DNA of 64,000 nt from Flavobacterium sp. 20NA77.7 (lineage in GTDB: Bacteria > Bacteroidota > Bacteroidia > Flavobacteriales > Flavobacteriaceae), in NCBI RefSeq assembly GCF_031326205.1, contig NZ_CP133721.1, forward strand, positions 930,001 to 994,000. Reading direction: 5' to 3'. The first letter of the stretch is position 1, and each line of letters starts with the position of its first letter. Positions 9,050-18,467 of the stretch are shown here, piece after piece. The notes under the pieces were generated by a model. The model searched no databases. It was given only the letters and a program-made list of their open reading frames with translations, and was not told the origin of the DNA. The position numbers were made by a program, and so were the translations under genes.

Positions 9050-9130
9050 TTTAGCTTCGCTCTGTTCGGCTTCGCCTCGGGTCAGGTTTCAAGTTTAGCT
9101 TCGCTCCGTTCGGCTTCGCCTCGGGTCAAG
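9050..9130. repeat. 37-bp GC-rich unit, 2 copies spaced by a 7-bp unit
   Basis: Copies 9050-9086 and 9094-9130 match the unit at 4609-4682. The copies are separated by TTTCAAG, so the spacing is 44 bases (37 plus 7). Confidence 0.8.
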
Positions 9131-9134
9131 TTGT

Positions 9135-9214
9135 AACTCCTAACTCTAAACTCGTAAATCCCAAATCGTAATTGGTGATTAGTTAATAGTTGTAACTCCC
9201 AACTCCTAACTTCT
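9135..9214 (+). repeat. Heptanucleotide array, AACTCCT/AAATCGT/GATTAGT type, 11 units
   Basis: The units are AACTCCT, AACTCTA, AACTCGT, AAATCCC, AAATCGT, AATTGGT, GATTAGT and TAATAGT, then three extra bases, then AACTCCC, AACTCCT and AACTTCT. Confidence 0.88.
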
Positions 9215-9259
9215 TTTCCAATTAGTAAATTAAATATTTTATAGATGTGAAAATTTCAA

Positions 9260-9290
9260 TTGTTAGTTGTAATTAGATTTCTTACTTTTG
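9260..9290 (+). promoter_or_regulatory. Promoter of the aldolase gene (TTG-N20-TACTTTTG)
   Basis: The -7 box TACTTTTG is at 9283-9290 and a TTG at 9260-9262, spaced 20 bases: the Bacteroidetes consensus. The 60-base leader to the ATG at 9355 contains a REP-like repeat. Confidence 0.65.
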
Positions 9291-9301
9291 TAACACAATT
9301 A

Positions 9302-9321
9302 ATCCTGAGCTTGTCGAAGGA
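9302..9321. repeat. REP-like sequence in the 5' leader of the aldolase gene
   Basis: ATCCTGAGCTTGTCGAAGGA is close to the reverse complement of the sequence near 4496-4514. It lies between the promoter and start codon, so it should be transcribed as part of the mRNA leader. Confidence 0.6.
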
Positions 9322-9354
9322 CAAAACAACACACAACACATAAATTAAACTCAC

Positions 9355-10011
9355 ATGAAATTTTTTATTGACACAGCAAATTTAGCTGAAATTAAAGAAG
9401 CACAAGCTTTAGGTGTATTAGATGGTGTAACTACTAATCCGTCATTAATGGCTAAAGAAGGTATTACAGGTAAAAATAATATCTTGAAACATTATGTAGA
9501 CATTTGTAATATAGTAGAAGGCGACGTAAGTGCTGAGGTAATTGCTACTGATTATGAAGGTATGATTAAAGAAGGGGAAGAGTTAGCAGAATTACATGAA
9601 CAAATTGTAGTTAAAATTCCTATGACAAAAGACGGCATCAGAGCATGTAAATATTTTTCTGATAACGACATAAAAACAAATGTAACTTTAGTTTTCTCAG
9701 CAGGACAAGCTTTATTAGCGGCCAAAGCTGGTGCTACCTATGTATCGCCGTTTTTAGGTAGATTAGATGATATTTCAACTGACGGATTGAATTTGATTGA
9801 TGAAATTCGATTGATTTATGATAATTATGCATTTGATACGCAAATATTAGCTGCTTCTGTGCGTCATACGATGCATGTAGTTAATTGTGCAAAAATAGGA
9901 GCAGATGTTATGACAGGACCTTTGTCGTCAATCTTGGGGTTATTAAAACATCCCTTAACCGATAGTGGATTGGCTCAGTTTTTAGCCGATTATGCTAAAG
10001 GCAATAAGTAA
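9355..10011 (+). CDS. fsa: Fructose-6-phosphate aldolase / small transaldolase
   Basis: This 218-residue protein belongs to the short TalC/FSA group of the transaldolase family (about 214-220 residues). Motifs include [12 protein letters not shown] at the start, [13 protein letters not shown] (near 25), [10 protein letters not shown] (near 84, with the Schiff-base Lys), [12 protein letters not shown] and PFLGRLDD. It acts in the cytoplasm on pentose phosphate or fructose 6-phosphate intermediates. The choice between true transaldolase and FSA depends on one active-site residue and is not settled here. It has its own promoter and a strong terminator, so it is a single-gene unit. Confidence 0.88.
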   Translation: MKFFIDTANLAEIKEAQALGVLDGVTTNPSLMAKEGITGKNNILKHYVDICNIVEGDVSAEVIATDYEGMIKEGEELAELHEQIVVKIPMTKDGIRACKYFSDNDIKTNVTLVFSAGQALLAAKAGATYVSPFLGRLDDISTDGLNLIDEIRLIYDNYAFDTQILAASVRHTMHVVNCAKIGADVMTGPLSSILGLLKHPLTDSGLAQFLADYAKGNK

Positions 10012-10035
10012 AAAATAGCACTATGTTAAAATAAT

Positions 10036-10064
10036 AAAAGCCAGAATTAATTCTGGCTTTTTTC
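10036..10064 (+). terminator. Terminator of the aldolase gene (probably bidirectional)
   Basis: The palindrome AGCCAGAATTAATTCTGGCT (10039-10058) is flanked by A-rich DNA on the left and a T-run on the right. The minus-strand thioredoxin-like gene ends at 10084, so it can serve both genes. Confidence 0.85.
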
Positions 10065-10083
10065 GTATTTAAGAGTTAGAAAT

Positions 10084-11490
10084 TTAATCTTTTAGTTGGT
10101 CTTCAAAATTAACATCAAACAAACTTACAAATGCATTTTTAATAGTGCCGTTTGCATTAATAATCATCGTTCTATGGATTTTATTAATGATCCATTTTTC
10201 TTTAAGTTCTTCAAAATTTGAAGTGTGTAATTCAAATGCAGGTTCAAAAGTATGCTTGTTTAATTCGGTTTGCCAATCGTTTGTGTTTTCATCTACATTG
10301 ATAGCTACAAATTGATAGGTTGGATATTTAGCCTTTAATTCGGCTATTTTCTTGTGTGCAAAAACGGCATGTGATTCAGATTCTTTTGTCCAAAAAAACA
10401 ATACGGTTTTTTGCTTTATAGCTGATGGTAAAAGTACTTTATTACCTTTTGTATCTGTAAGTGTTAGCTCTGGTAATTTGGCATGTTCGTGTAATTTATG
10501 AATTTTTTTTGCGGTAGCCATGATTTGTTTTTTCAATTTTTCATCGGTGGCTATTTTAGCATATAAATTAAAAAATTTAGTATTGTTTTCTGTGCATTGG
10601 TCAGACAACAAATACATATTCGCAATATTGTTAACGACTAAATTTTTAACATGGTTGTTTTTTATTAATTTATCTGCGATTTCTAACTTAAGGATATTAT
10701 TTTTCAAAGACATTTCATCGTCCATTGTTTTAGATTGTGTTAACACCATATTGTTTAGTAAAGCGGTTACATAATTTACAAAGGGCGAATAGTTAACTAA
10801 TGCTGATTCGTTCAAATCTATTGCTTTTCGGTAATTGTAGTAATCAGCAGGTAGCTTGTTTTTTATGGTGTTACCCGTTCTAAATTCATGGGCAATAGGA
10901 TAGACTTCTTTTTTATATGCGTTATTTAATTCTACACTAGCCAATGCTAATTTATCAAATTCGGCACCCCATTTTATAAATGCTTTTCGTTTTAAGTATA
11001 ATGATTTTGCTTTATTGTAACTGTTTTTGCAACTTTTCTCAAAATATGTTACATTTTTTTCATAGGCTTCAAACAGGGCATTTCTATCTGCTTCATTTTG
11101 AAGGTATAATTCCATTAAAAAATTGTTTTTTTCATCACCCCGTCCACAAAAAACGAGTGAATTGTCAAAGTCATTTGCGTTTAATTGAATAAGTAAGCTA
11201 TCGTTTTTTTCAAAATAAACATACTGGTATTCGGGTTCATTTTTGAAGCTATAAAGTCCTGGAGTTAATGAATCAAATTTGTGAAAAAAGCGGTTGTTTT
11301 TATCTAAATGAAAAGTGTCAATAACTTGATCTCCTTTCATGAAAATCAAATAGTTGTTTTTTGGATTTTCTATTTCGCCGCCAAAATACGCAGTGTAATC
11401 TTCTTGGTTAAATTGATCTTTACAAGAGAATAGGGTTACACCCAATATTGACACTAAAAAATATATAAAATAAGAGTATTTTTTTTGCAT
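10084..11490 (-). CDS. TlpA-like thioredoxin-fold lipoprotein lacking the CxxC motif
   Basis: This 468-residue protein starts with a lipoprotein signal (hydrophobic stretch, then LFSCKDQ), so it is likely anchored in a periplasm-facing membrane. Residues about 30-120 look like the DUF4369-type N-terminal domain of Bacteroidetes TlpA proteins. The C-terminal 140 residues form a thioredoxin fold: LTDTKGNKVLLPS, then VLFFWTKESESHAV, then FVAINVDENTNDW. The position where a redox CxxC belongs reads ESES, so disulfide exchange through that site is not possible. It may bind a partner or ligand instead. A -7 box lies 22 bases upstream of the start. Confidence 0.78.
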   Translation of the reverse strand: MQKKYSYFIYFLVSILGVTLFSCKDQFNQEDYTAYFGGEIENPKNNYLIFMKGDQVIDTFHLDKNNRFFHKFDSLTPGLYSFKNEPEYQYVYFEKNDSLLIQLNANDFDNSLVFCGRGDEKNNFLMELYLQNEADRNALFEAYEKNVTYFEKSCKNSYNKAKSLYLKRKAFIKWGAEFDKLALASVELNNAYKKEVYPIAHEFRTGNTIKNKLPADYYNYRKAIDLNESALVNYSPFVNYVTALLNNMVLTQSKTMDDEMSLKNNILKLEIADKLIKNNHVKNLVVNNIANMYLLSDQCTENNTKFFNLYAKIATDEKLKKQIMATAKKIHKLHEHAKLPELTLTDTKGNKVLLPSAIKQKTVLFFWTKESESHAVFAHKKIAELKAKYPTYQFVAINVDENTNDWQTELNKHTFEPAFELHTSNFEELKEKWIINKIHRTMIINANGTIKNAFVSLFDVNFEDQLKD

Positions 11491-11511
11491 AGATTTTTGT
11501 TAATACGGAAA

Positions 11512-11519
11512 CAAATATA
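11512..11519 (-). promoter_or_regulatory. -7 box of the TlpA-like gene (TATATTTG)
   Basis: On the minus strand TATATTTG matches TAnnTTTG, 22 bases before the ATG at 11490. I see no good -33 element. Confidence 0.5.
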
Positions 11520-11622
11520 TTGGATAACCTTATTCACTATTGTTAATGTAGCGTTAAAAAACAATTCTTTAGATTGTAATTAGATGTAAATGATGAATTG
11601 GCTTAAAAAATAACGCAATTAG

Positions 11623-13285
<1,663 letters not shown>

Positions 13286-13287
<2 letters not shown>

Positions 13288-13334
13288 TGGGTGATAGGTG
13301 ATGGGTAATTGGTAATGGGTAATTGGTAATGGGA
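13286..13334 (+). repeat. Heptanucleotide array, AATGGGT type, 7 units, overlapping a stop codon
   Basis: AATGGGT, GATAGGT, GATGGGT, AATTGGT, AATGGGT, AATTGGT, AATGGGA. The first unit supplies the last two bases of the ABC-F stop codon TAA (13285-13287). The phrase GTTTTCAGTCTCAGTCTCAG follows, as at the other loci. Confidence 0.92.
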
Positions 13335-13384
13335 GTTTTCAGTCTCAGTCTCAGTTGGGAGTAATTAGTATATTGTTATTTCTG

Positions 13385-13510
13385 AATTCTAAACTCGTAA
13401 ATCCCAAATCGTAATTTGTAAAAAGTGATTAGTGATTAGTGAAAAGTAATAACTCTTCATACTCTAAGCTCTAAACTCTAAACTCTAAACTCCCAAATCG
13501 TAATTCGTAA
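13385..13510. repeat. Heptanucleotide array, longest in the window, about 18 units
   Basis: An unbroken 7-base register runs from AATTCTA through AACTCGT, AAATCCC, AAATCGT, AATTTGT, AAAAAGT, GATTAGT twice, GAAAAGT, AATAACT, CTTCATA, CTCTAAG, CTCTAAA three times, CTCCCAA, ATCGTAA and TTCGTAA. It lies between the convergent ABC-F and trmD genes. Confidence 0.9.
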
Positions 13511-13532
13511 TTGTTTTTGCAATGGGATTTTT

Positions 13533-14210
13533 TTATTCTTCTAATAAATCGGGTCGTCTTGTTTTAGTATGTTCGTACGCTTTTTGTTCGCGCCATTTTT
13601 CAATTTCAGGAAAATTACCACTTAATAAAATATCAGGGACACTAAGCCCTTTATAATTTGCTGGTCTAGTATATATAGGATGTGATAACAAATTATCCTG
13701 AAAACTATCTGTTAATGCTGAAGTTTCATCACTAAGTACACCTGGAATCAAACGAATAATGGCATCGCAAAATACGATAGCTCCAATTTCACCCCCGCTC
13801 AATACATAATCACCTATAGATATTTCTTTTGTAATGTGTAAATCACGTACACGTTGATCAACACCTTTATAATGCCCACATAAAATGATAATGTTTCCTA
13901 ATAGGGACAAACTGTTTGCCATTTTTTGATGAAGCGTTTCTCCGTCTGGTGTCATGTAAATGATTTCGTCATACTTTCTTTCATTTTTAAGTTTAGAAAT
14001 ACATAAATCAATTGGTTCAACACTCATAACCATACCTGCACCACCGCCAAATTGGTAATCGTCTACATTTTTGTGTTTATTCGTACTATAGTCACGAAGG
14101 TTGTGGAAATGAACTTCTACCAACTCTTTTTGAATGGCACGTTTCATGATAGAACCTTCAAAAGGGCTTCGCATTAATTCTGGTAAAACGGTAATAATAT
14201 CTATTCGCAT
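13533..14210 (-). CDS. trmD: tRNA (guanine(37)-N1)-methyltransferase
   Basis: TrmD makes m1G37 in tRNAs with G36, using S-adenosylmethionine bound in a trefoil knot. The 225-residue length is typical. Clear motifs are [12 protein letters not shown] at the start, FGGGAGMVM (near 56), YMTPDGETL (near 85), [13 protein letters not shown] (near 109), [13 protein letters not shown] (near 130) and [16 protein letters not shown] (near 167). A TATCTTTG box lies only 4 bases before the ATG, so a leaderless mRNA from an internal promoter is possible. The methyltransferase gene upstream ends 17 bases away, so read-through is also likely. Confidence 0.96.
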   Translation of the reverse strand: MRIDIITVLPELMRSPFEGSIMKRAIQKELVEVHFHNLRDYSTNKHKNVDDYQFGGGAGMVMSVEPIDLCISKLKNERKYDEIIYMTPDGETLHQKMANSLSLLGNIIILCGHYKGVDQRVRDLHITKEISIGDYVLSGGEIGAIVFCDAIIRLIPGVLSDETSALTDSFQDNLLSHPIYTRPANYKGLSVPDILLSGNFPEIEKWREQKAYEHTKTRRPDLLEE

Positions 14211-14214
14211 GAGG

Positions 14215-14222
14215 CAAAGATA
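14215..14222 (-). promoter_or_regulatory. -7 box directly before the trmD start (TATCTTTG)
   Basis: On the minus strand the order is TATCTTTG, CCTC, ATG. If used, transcription would begin at or next to the start codon. The -33 element is not evident. Confidence 0.4.
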
Positions 14223-14227
14223 ATAGA

Positions 14228-15025
14228 TTATTTTTTAGTAGCCGATAACGAATACACCATTGGAATCTTATTTTTCAAATGCTTGATTCGGAATTTATTT
14301 GGTTCAAATTCTTCTGTTTTATTAAAACAATTGTATGGCGAATAATCAAATTCATTGAAGGAGTTCAGTTTTAATCCGTTAGTAATTAACGCATTTAATA
14401 GTTCCGATGTAGGATGGTTCCATGTAATGGTTTGTGCAGAAATTTCGGCGTATCTATCTGCGTAGGTACCTGATTCATCTTCAATAATTTCTTCAGTATT
14501 AAAATAATTGTAAAAAACTTCTTTAAAATCATTATCAAACATCCATACTATTGGATGAAAATCAGCCATAATAAATTTTCCATTTGGTTTTAAGAAATGA
14601 GAAATTACTTTAGCCCATTTGTCAAGATTAGGAAACCAACCAATCGTGCCATAACTGGTAAAAACAATATCGAATTTTTCATCCAAATGATTTTGTAACT
14701 CATAAATATCACAACAAATAAAAGTCGCGTCTAACTTCAATTGTTTGTTGATTTCTTTTGCTTTTTCAATTGCTTTGTCTGAAAAATCTACTCCGGTTGC
14801 CAAAGCGCCTAATCTTGAAAAACTCATTGTATCTTGCCCAAAATGACATTGTAAGTGCAATATTTTTTTACCTTTAACATCACCAAGTAAATCCAGTTCA
14901 ATTGAATTTAAGGTTGATTTTCCTCTTAGAAAACCTTCCATATCATAAAAATCAGAGTTTATATGAACTTCTACTTTATTGTTCCAAGTTTCTTTGTTGA
15001 CTTTTATGTAATCTTTTGTTTTCAT
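14228..15025 (-). CDS. Class I SAM-dependent methyltransferase
   Basis: This 265-residue protein has the class I methyltransferase core: [19 protein letters not shown] (motif I, near 52), [14 protein letters not shown] (near 76), FICCDIYEL (near 100) and [20 protein letters not shown] (near 118). [10 protein letters not shown] is typical of a conserved Bacteroidetes/Firmicutes group that often lists small molecules as substrates; I cannot name one. The gene is divergent from the immunophilin gene, and both have -7 boxes in the 72-base gap. trmD follows 17 bases downstream, probably in the same operon. Confidence 0.85.
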   Translation of the reverse strand: MKTKDYIKVNKETWNNKVEVHINSDFYDMEGFLRGKSTLNSIELDLLGDVKGKKILHLQCHFGQDTMSFSRLGALATGVDFSDKAIEKAKEINKQLKLDATFICCDIYELQNHLDEKFDIVFTSYGTIGWFPNLDKWAKVISHFLKPNGKFIMADFHPIVWMFDNDFKEVFYNYFNTEEIIEDESGTYADRYAEISAQTITWNHPTSELLNALITNGLKLNSFNEFDYSPYNCFNKTEEFEPNKFRIKHLKNKIPMVYSLSATKK

Positions 15026-15044
15026 GGTATTAATTTTTGTATAT

Positions 15045-15052
15045 CAAATCTA
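15045..15052 (-). promoter_or_regulatory. -7 box of the methyltransferase gene (TAGATTTG)
   Basis: The minus-strand TAGATTTG is 20 bases before the ATG at 15025. It lies back to back with the box at 15065. Confidence 0.5.
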
Positions 15053-15064
15053 CTATTTATTTTG

Positions 15065-15072
15065 TAATTTTG
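15065..15072 (+). promoter_or_regulatory. -7 box of the immunophilin gene (TAATTTTG)
   Basis: TAATTTTG ends 25 bases before the ATG at 15098. No clear TTG lies at the expected spacing. Confidence 0.5.
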
Positions 15073-15097
15073 CACTTTAAAATTAAAATTCATAACA

Positions 15098-16030
15098 ATG
15101 GAAAACGGAATATACGCTAGATTTAATACCGCAAAAGGATCTATTTTAGTAAAATTAACTTATGATAAAACTCCTGGAACAGTGGGTAACTTTGTTGGAT
15201 TGGCTGAAGGACAATTAGAAAATAATGCACATCCTATGGGAAAACCTTATTATAATGGAATGAAGTTTCACAGAGTTATTCCTGATTTTATGATACAAGG
15301 CGGATGTCCTCAAGGAACTGGGGTTGGTGGTCCTGGGTATCAGTTTGATGATGAATTTCATCCAGAATTGAAACATGATATTCCTGGTGTATTGTCAATG
15401 GCAAATGCAGGTCCCGGAACAAATGGTTCTCAATTCTTTATCACGCATGTGGAAACACCATGGTTGGATGGAAAACATACGGTTTTTGGTCATGTTGTAG
15501 AAGGACAAGATATTGTTGATGCGGTTGCACAAGGTGATATAATAGAAGCTATAGAAATTGTTCGAGTAGGTGATGCCGCTCAAAAATGGAATGCTATTGA
15601 AGCGTTTAGGACTTTTGAAGGTTCTAGAGAAAAACGATTAGCAGAGGAAAAAGAAAGAGCTGAACAAGCTTTAGAAAAATTAGCTGCTGGATTTCAAAAA
15701 ACAGAAAGCGGGTTGCGTTACCAAATTATACAAAAGGGTAGTGGAAAACAAGCTGAAAAAGGTAAAAAAGTATCTGTTCATTATCAAGGCGCTTTAGATA
15801 ACGGAATGGTGTTTGATTCATCATATAAAAGAAAAGAGCCTATAGACTTTACATTAGGTATTGGACAAGTTATTGAAGGATGGGATGAAGGTATTGCTTT
15901 ACTTCAAGTAGGAGATAAAGCTCGTTTTGTTATCCCTTCTTATTTAGGTTATGGATCTAGAGGTGCTGGTGGTGTTATTCCTCCAGATGCAACTTTGGTT
16001 TTTGATGTTGAGTTGATGGATGTGAAGTAA
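15098..16030 (+). CDS. Dual-family immunophilin: cyclophilin-FKBP fusion (peptidyl-prolyl isomerase)
   Basis: The 310-residue protein joins two unrelated prolyl isomerases. Residues about 5-160 are a cyclophilin: [31 protein letters not shown] (with the catalytic Arg), [17 protein letters not shown] and [13 protein letters not shown] charged, probably helical linker rich in Glu and Lys spans about 175-205. Residues about 210-310 are an [56 protein letters not shown] and [13 protein letters not shown]. No signal peptide is present, so it acts in the cytoplasm. Such cyclophilin-FKBP proteins are known from a few bacteria, Flavobacterium included. It has its own promoter and terminator, with a heptad array between stop and terminator. 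Confidence 0.95.
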   Translation: MENGIYARFNTAKGSILVKLTYDKTPGTVGNFVGLAEGQLENNAHPMGKPYYNGMKFHRVIPDFMIQGGCPQGTGVGGPGYQFDDEFHPELKHDIPGVLSMANAGPGTNGSQFFITHVETPWLDGKHTVFGHVVEGQDIVDAVAQGDIIEAIEIVRVGDAAQKWNAIEAFRTFEGSREKRLAEEKERAEQALEKLAAGFQKTESGLRYQIIQKGSGKQAEKGKKVSVHYQGALDNGMVFDSSYKRKEPIDFTLGIGQVIEGWDEGIALLQVGDKARFVIPSYLGYGSRGAGGVIPPDATLVFDVELMDVK

Positions 16031-16082
16031 GGTTAAAGGTAATGGGTAATGGGTGATGGGTGATGGGTAATGGGTAATGAAA
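16027..16082 (+). repeat. Heptanucleotide array, AATGGGT type, 8 units, overlapping a stop codon
   Basis: GTAAGGT, TAAAGGT, AATGGGT, AATGGGT, GATGGGT, GATGGGT, AATGGGT, AATGAAA. The first unit contains the TAA (16028-16030) of the immunophilin gene. Confidence 0.9.
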
Positions 16083-16133
16083 GTTAGTACGCTTTTATTG
16101 TTTCAAAATCAAAATAATTCAATAATACAAACT

Positions 16134-16165
16134 AATCCTAGGGCAATTGTCTTAGGATTTTTTTA
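16134..16165 (+). terminator. Terminator of the immunophilin gene
   Basis: AATCCTA (16134-16140) pairs with TAGGATT (16153-16159), followed by a T-run. Confidence 0.75.
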
Positions 16166-16196
16166 TGTATTGTATGTGTAGTTTGAAAAAAAAGTG

Positions 16197-16204
16197 TAAG
16201 TTTG
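16197..16204 (+). promoter_or_regulatory. -7 box of the small heme lipoprotein gene (TAAGTTTG)
   Basis: TAAGTTTG ends 22 bases before the ATG at 16227. Confidence 0.5.
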
Positions 16205-16226
16205 AATTCAATCATAAATTAAAACC

Positions 16227-16514
16227 ATGCAAGTAAAGTATTTAGTAGCCAGTTTAGCCTTAGTAGTAACAATAGGTTGTGCCACAAAACAACAAGTGAC
16301 AGAAGTCCCTAAACAACAATCGATTCAAGTTGCGGGAATACCTTTGAGTGAAGGTCAATATTTATATGAGTCAAAATGTGGAAGCTGTCATGAATTACAC
16401 AGTCCTTCAAAATTTAAGACTGAAGAATGGAAGCCTATACTTTTAGATATGCAAAAGAAAGCAAAAATTACTGACGCACAACGAGAGCAAATTTTTGAGT
16501 ATTTAATAAAATAA
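16227..16514 (+). CDS. Small c-type heme lipoprotein
   Basis: This 95-residue protein has a lipoprotein signal ending TIGC (lipobox Cys near residue 19), then a short linker and a single heme-binding CGSCH (near 56-60) in LYESKCGSCHEL. The remaining 35 residues are helical and basic, as in mono-heme class I cytochromes, but there is no clear distal Met motif; KPILLDMQKKAK offers a Met. It is probably an electron carrier tethered to a periplasm-facing membrane. It stands alone between two terminators, so its redox partner is not shown by context. Confidence 0.78.
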   Translation: MQVKYLVASLALVVTIGCATKQQVTEVPKQQSIQVAGIPLSEGQYLYESKCGSCHELHSPSKFKTEEWKPILLDMQKKAKITDAQREQIFEYLIK

Positions 16515-16536
16515 ATAGCACACATAAATACTCATG

Positions 16537-16581
16537 AATCTAAGAAGTGAATTGTAAGTGTATTGACTTCTTAGATTTTTT
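16537..16581 (+). terminator. Terminator of the heme lipoprotein gene
   Basis: AATCTAAGAAGT (16537-16548) and ACTTCTTAGATT (16566-16577) form a perfect 12-bp stem followed by T-rich DNA. Confidence 0.85.
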
Positions 16582-16603
16582 TAGAATCATATCCATACAC
16601 TAT

Positions 16604-17119
16604 ATGAAAAATAGGTATTACATATTCTTTTTCTTTTTCTCTTTTTTTGGGCATGCCCAAATCTCAGGAGTGCCTCATTGTGGATATGATTTTACGTCTT
16701 ATATAGTTGTCAATGCACATGAGGCAGAGGCTAAGTTAAATCCGAAGGAGTTACAGATTTCTCTGGTGGATATAGAAGGTAAGGAAGTTGTTAATACGAA
16801 TAATTCGCTTAGTTTAATTAATACGAATGCGCCATTATTTTTTATTCAAAATTACCAAATAACGCTTGCTGATGGGCAGGTAAAATGGTATTTTCCGTAT
16901 GCTACCGATCAATATTTTTTAGTTGTTCGAAATACAATTACAATAGAAGATTTTCAGGTAAAAATAGAAGATAAAAAAGGAATTTATCAAACTGAAATTA
17001 TTCCCTTAAGCAGTTTGAATCTTTACATTTTATGTAGTACAGAAGCAGAAAAGCAATCTCGTTCTTTTGGTCCAAAAACTTCTAATCAAATGGTAGAAGT
17101 AGTGTTAAAAAAGCGCTAA
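16604..17119 (+). CDS. Hypothetical secreted protein
   Basis: I do not recognise the family. The 171-residue product starts MKNRYYIFFFFFSFFGHAQ, a clear signal peptide with cleavage after HAQ, so it is exported. The mature part begins near PHCGYDFTSYIVVNAHE, has a YQITLADGQVKWYFPY strand region and a second Cys in LYILCSTEAE, which could pair with the first in a disulfide. It is probably all-beta. I use the ATG at 16604 because it gives the signal peptide; upstream in-frame starts fall inside the preceding terminator. It converges with the SRPBCC gene, ending one base before it. Confidence 0.7.
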   Translation: MKNRYYIFFFFFSFFGHAQISGVPHCGYDFTSYIVVNAHEAEAKLNPKELQISLVDIEGKEVVNTNNSLSLINTNAPLFFIQNYQITLADGQVKWYFPYATDQYFLVVRNTITIEDFQVKIEDKKGIYQTEIIPLSSLNLYILCSTEAEKQSRSFGPKTSNQMVEVVLKKR

Positions 17120-17120
17120 A

Positions 17121-18176
17121 TTATTTTGTTGAATCTTTTGCTACTGCCGTGCTGTCTTGTTGTGCTTTTTTACGAGACGACTTCATAACAACTGGAATAT
17201 ATATTTCGGTAACCCATTCTGATGGGATAGCTACTTCTGGTAAGGCTTTTTTATATTCGCCAATATATATGGAATTTTCATCTTCTGCATATTTGCTCGT
17301 CGCAATATAATTTTTAACTTTATTCCAAGCTTTTTTCATATGTGAGTAGTCACCCTTAAGCGTTGTTTTTATCGCTAAAAATTCGTTGAAATGATTGCCT
17401 TGCATTTCGCTTTCAGGAGTGGTCATGATTTCGTCTTGAACAGGTACGCACATAGCATACTTTATTTTAGTTCCCAAAGGCGCACCATTAAAAATGACAA
17501 AAGGTTCGCCTAATGTTTTGATATTGTTGTTCTTGATGAATTCTTTCATTGTTTTTAATAATGCTTTGGATTTTTTAGGAAAATCTTTAACAGCACAAGA
17601 ATCTTTTTGTTCTATGTAGTTTCGTCCCATTTGACGCACTAATCCATGAACGGTAATTTTATAGTTACCCACTTCATGTACTAAATAGTCTTCAATTTTT
17701 AATAAACTATTTTCAATAGCTTCCCCCGCATAATTGGTAATTCCTCCACTTAAAACAGAAAATATTTTTTCTTTAAAGCTTAATGTTCCTTTAATAACTA
17801 CCTTAATTAATGTCCCTTCGTTAATCTTGCTAAATTTCCAATGTATGGTTTCTTTATTTTCATCTTTAAGATAAACTTGAGTAATGGAATCTTTTTCTGC
17901 ATAGATTGTATTCATAAGGGCATTATTCCACTTAACATAAGATTTTTTACCAATTGTATTTGCAGAAAATTTATAATCAACAGCTTCCTCTGTTTCAAAT
18001 TGTTGCCAATCTTTCCAGTTGCTATAATCGTTTACATATTCAAAAACTTGTGCCACAGGAAGTTTAATTTCTTTTGTTTTAGTTACTTCATAAGTAGCTG
18101 GCTGTGTGGCTACAAATACCACAAAGGCTAGAAGAAAAAGTAAAAATAACAAAAATAAATATTGTAAAATTTTCAT
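17121..18176 (-). CDS. Membrane-anchored SRPBCC domain protein with GyrI-like C-terminal domain
   Basis: This 351-residue protein begins with one hydrophobic helix (residues about 5-25), which may act as an anchor. An SRPBCC/START-like domain follows (about 30-150), opening YEVTKTKEIKLPVAQVFEYVNDYSNW in the usual way and ending with a long helix KIEDYLV. Residues about 155-325 look like the GyrI/AraC effector-binding fold (FVIFNGAPLGTKIKYAMCVPV, GDYSHMKKAWNKVKNYI, YKKALPEVAIPSEWVTEIYIPV). The pair of folds suggests binding of a small hydrophobic ligand. A charged tail ends the protein. The small membrane protein gene lies just upstream on the same strand. Confidence 0.72.
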   Translation of the reverse strand: MKILQYLFLLFLLFLLAFVVFVATQPATYEVTKTKEIKLPVAQVFEYVNDYSNWKDWQQFETEEAVDYKFSANTIGKKSYVKWNNALMNTIYAEKDSITQVYLKDENKETIHWKFSKINEGTLIKVVIKGTLSFKEKIFSVLSGGITNYAGEAIENSLLKIEDYLVHEVGNYKITVHGLVRQMGRNYIEQKDSCAVKDFPKKSKALLKTMKEFIKNNNIKTLGEPFVIFNGAPLGTKIKYAMCVPVQDEIMTTPESEMQGNHFNEFLAIKTTLKGDYSHMKKAWNKVKNYIATSKYAEDENSIYIGEYKKALPEVAIPSEWVTEIYIPVVMKSSRKKAQQDSTAVAKDSTK

Positions 18177-18201
18177 GTGTGCACTAATTTAGAACCGACT
18201 T

Positions 18202-18390
18202 TTAATTTTTAATTACAGTTTTTATTGCAACTAAAAAGGCAATGAATAAAATAAAACCTAAAAGAATCCATTTGATACCTTTATAATGTTGTTTGTGTAT
18301 GGAAATATCTTTTTTATACATTACGAAAATAGTAAGTATAAAAGAGATGGCAAAAAGTATAGCAAATATAGTTTGACCTTTTGAAAACAT
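18202..18390 (-). CDS. Small conserved two-helix membrane protein
   Basis: This 62-residue protein has two transmembrane helices (FAILFAISFILTIFVMY and WILLGFILFIAFLVAI) joined by a basic loop, KKDISIHKQHYKGIK. The function is unknown; similar small proteins occur in other Flavobacteriaceae. I chose the ATG at 18390, giving MFSKGQTIF, over an ATG at 18450, because a TAACTTTG -7 box lies between the two (18409-18416). So the longer form would start upstream of the transcription start. Confidence 0.7.
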   Translation of the reverse strand: MFSKGQTIFAILFAISFILTIFVMYKKDISIHKQHYKGIKWILLGFILFIAFLVAIKTVIKN

Positions 18391-18408
18391 GTTAATAAAA
18401 TTTAAAAA

Positions 18409-18416
18409 CAAAGTTA
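18409..18416 (-). promoter_or_regulatory. -7 box that fixes the start of the small membrane protein (TAACTTTG)
   Basis: The minus-strand TAACTTTG lies 18 bases before the ATG at 18390 and downstream of the alternative ATG at 18450. Confidence 0.6.
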
Positions 18417-18467
18417 CATAATTGATTATATAAACTATAATTTTAAGCATTAAAAAATAAGAAAATT

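Larger units (their letters stand above)
8970..9354. repeat. Intergenic repeat block upstream of the aldolase gene
   Basis: I see no gene in these 385 bases. They hold heptads 8971-9019, the phrase GGGAGTTTTCAGTCTCAGT, two 37-base GC-rich units (9050-9086, 9094-9130), heptads 9135-9190 and 9194-9214, then the aldolase promoter (9260-9290) and a REP-like sequence (9302-9321) in the leader. The order of parts closely matches the block after the DUF1501 gene. Confidence 0.85.

Noticed and set aside
9050..9130. Insertion sequence end or MITE
   Set aside because: The 37-base units are direct tandem copies without terminal inverted repeats or target duplications that I can see, so I list them only as repeats.
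10520..10774. 84-residue plus-strand frame inside the thioredoxin-like gene
   Set aside because: It is antisense to a long, coherent lipoprotein frame and lacks a promoter or homology signal.
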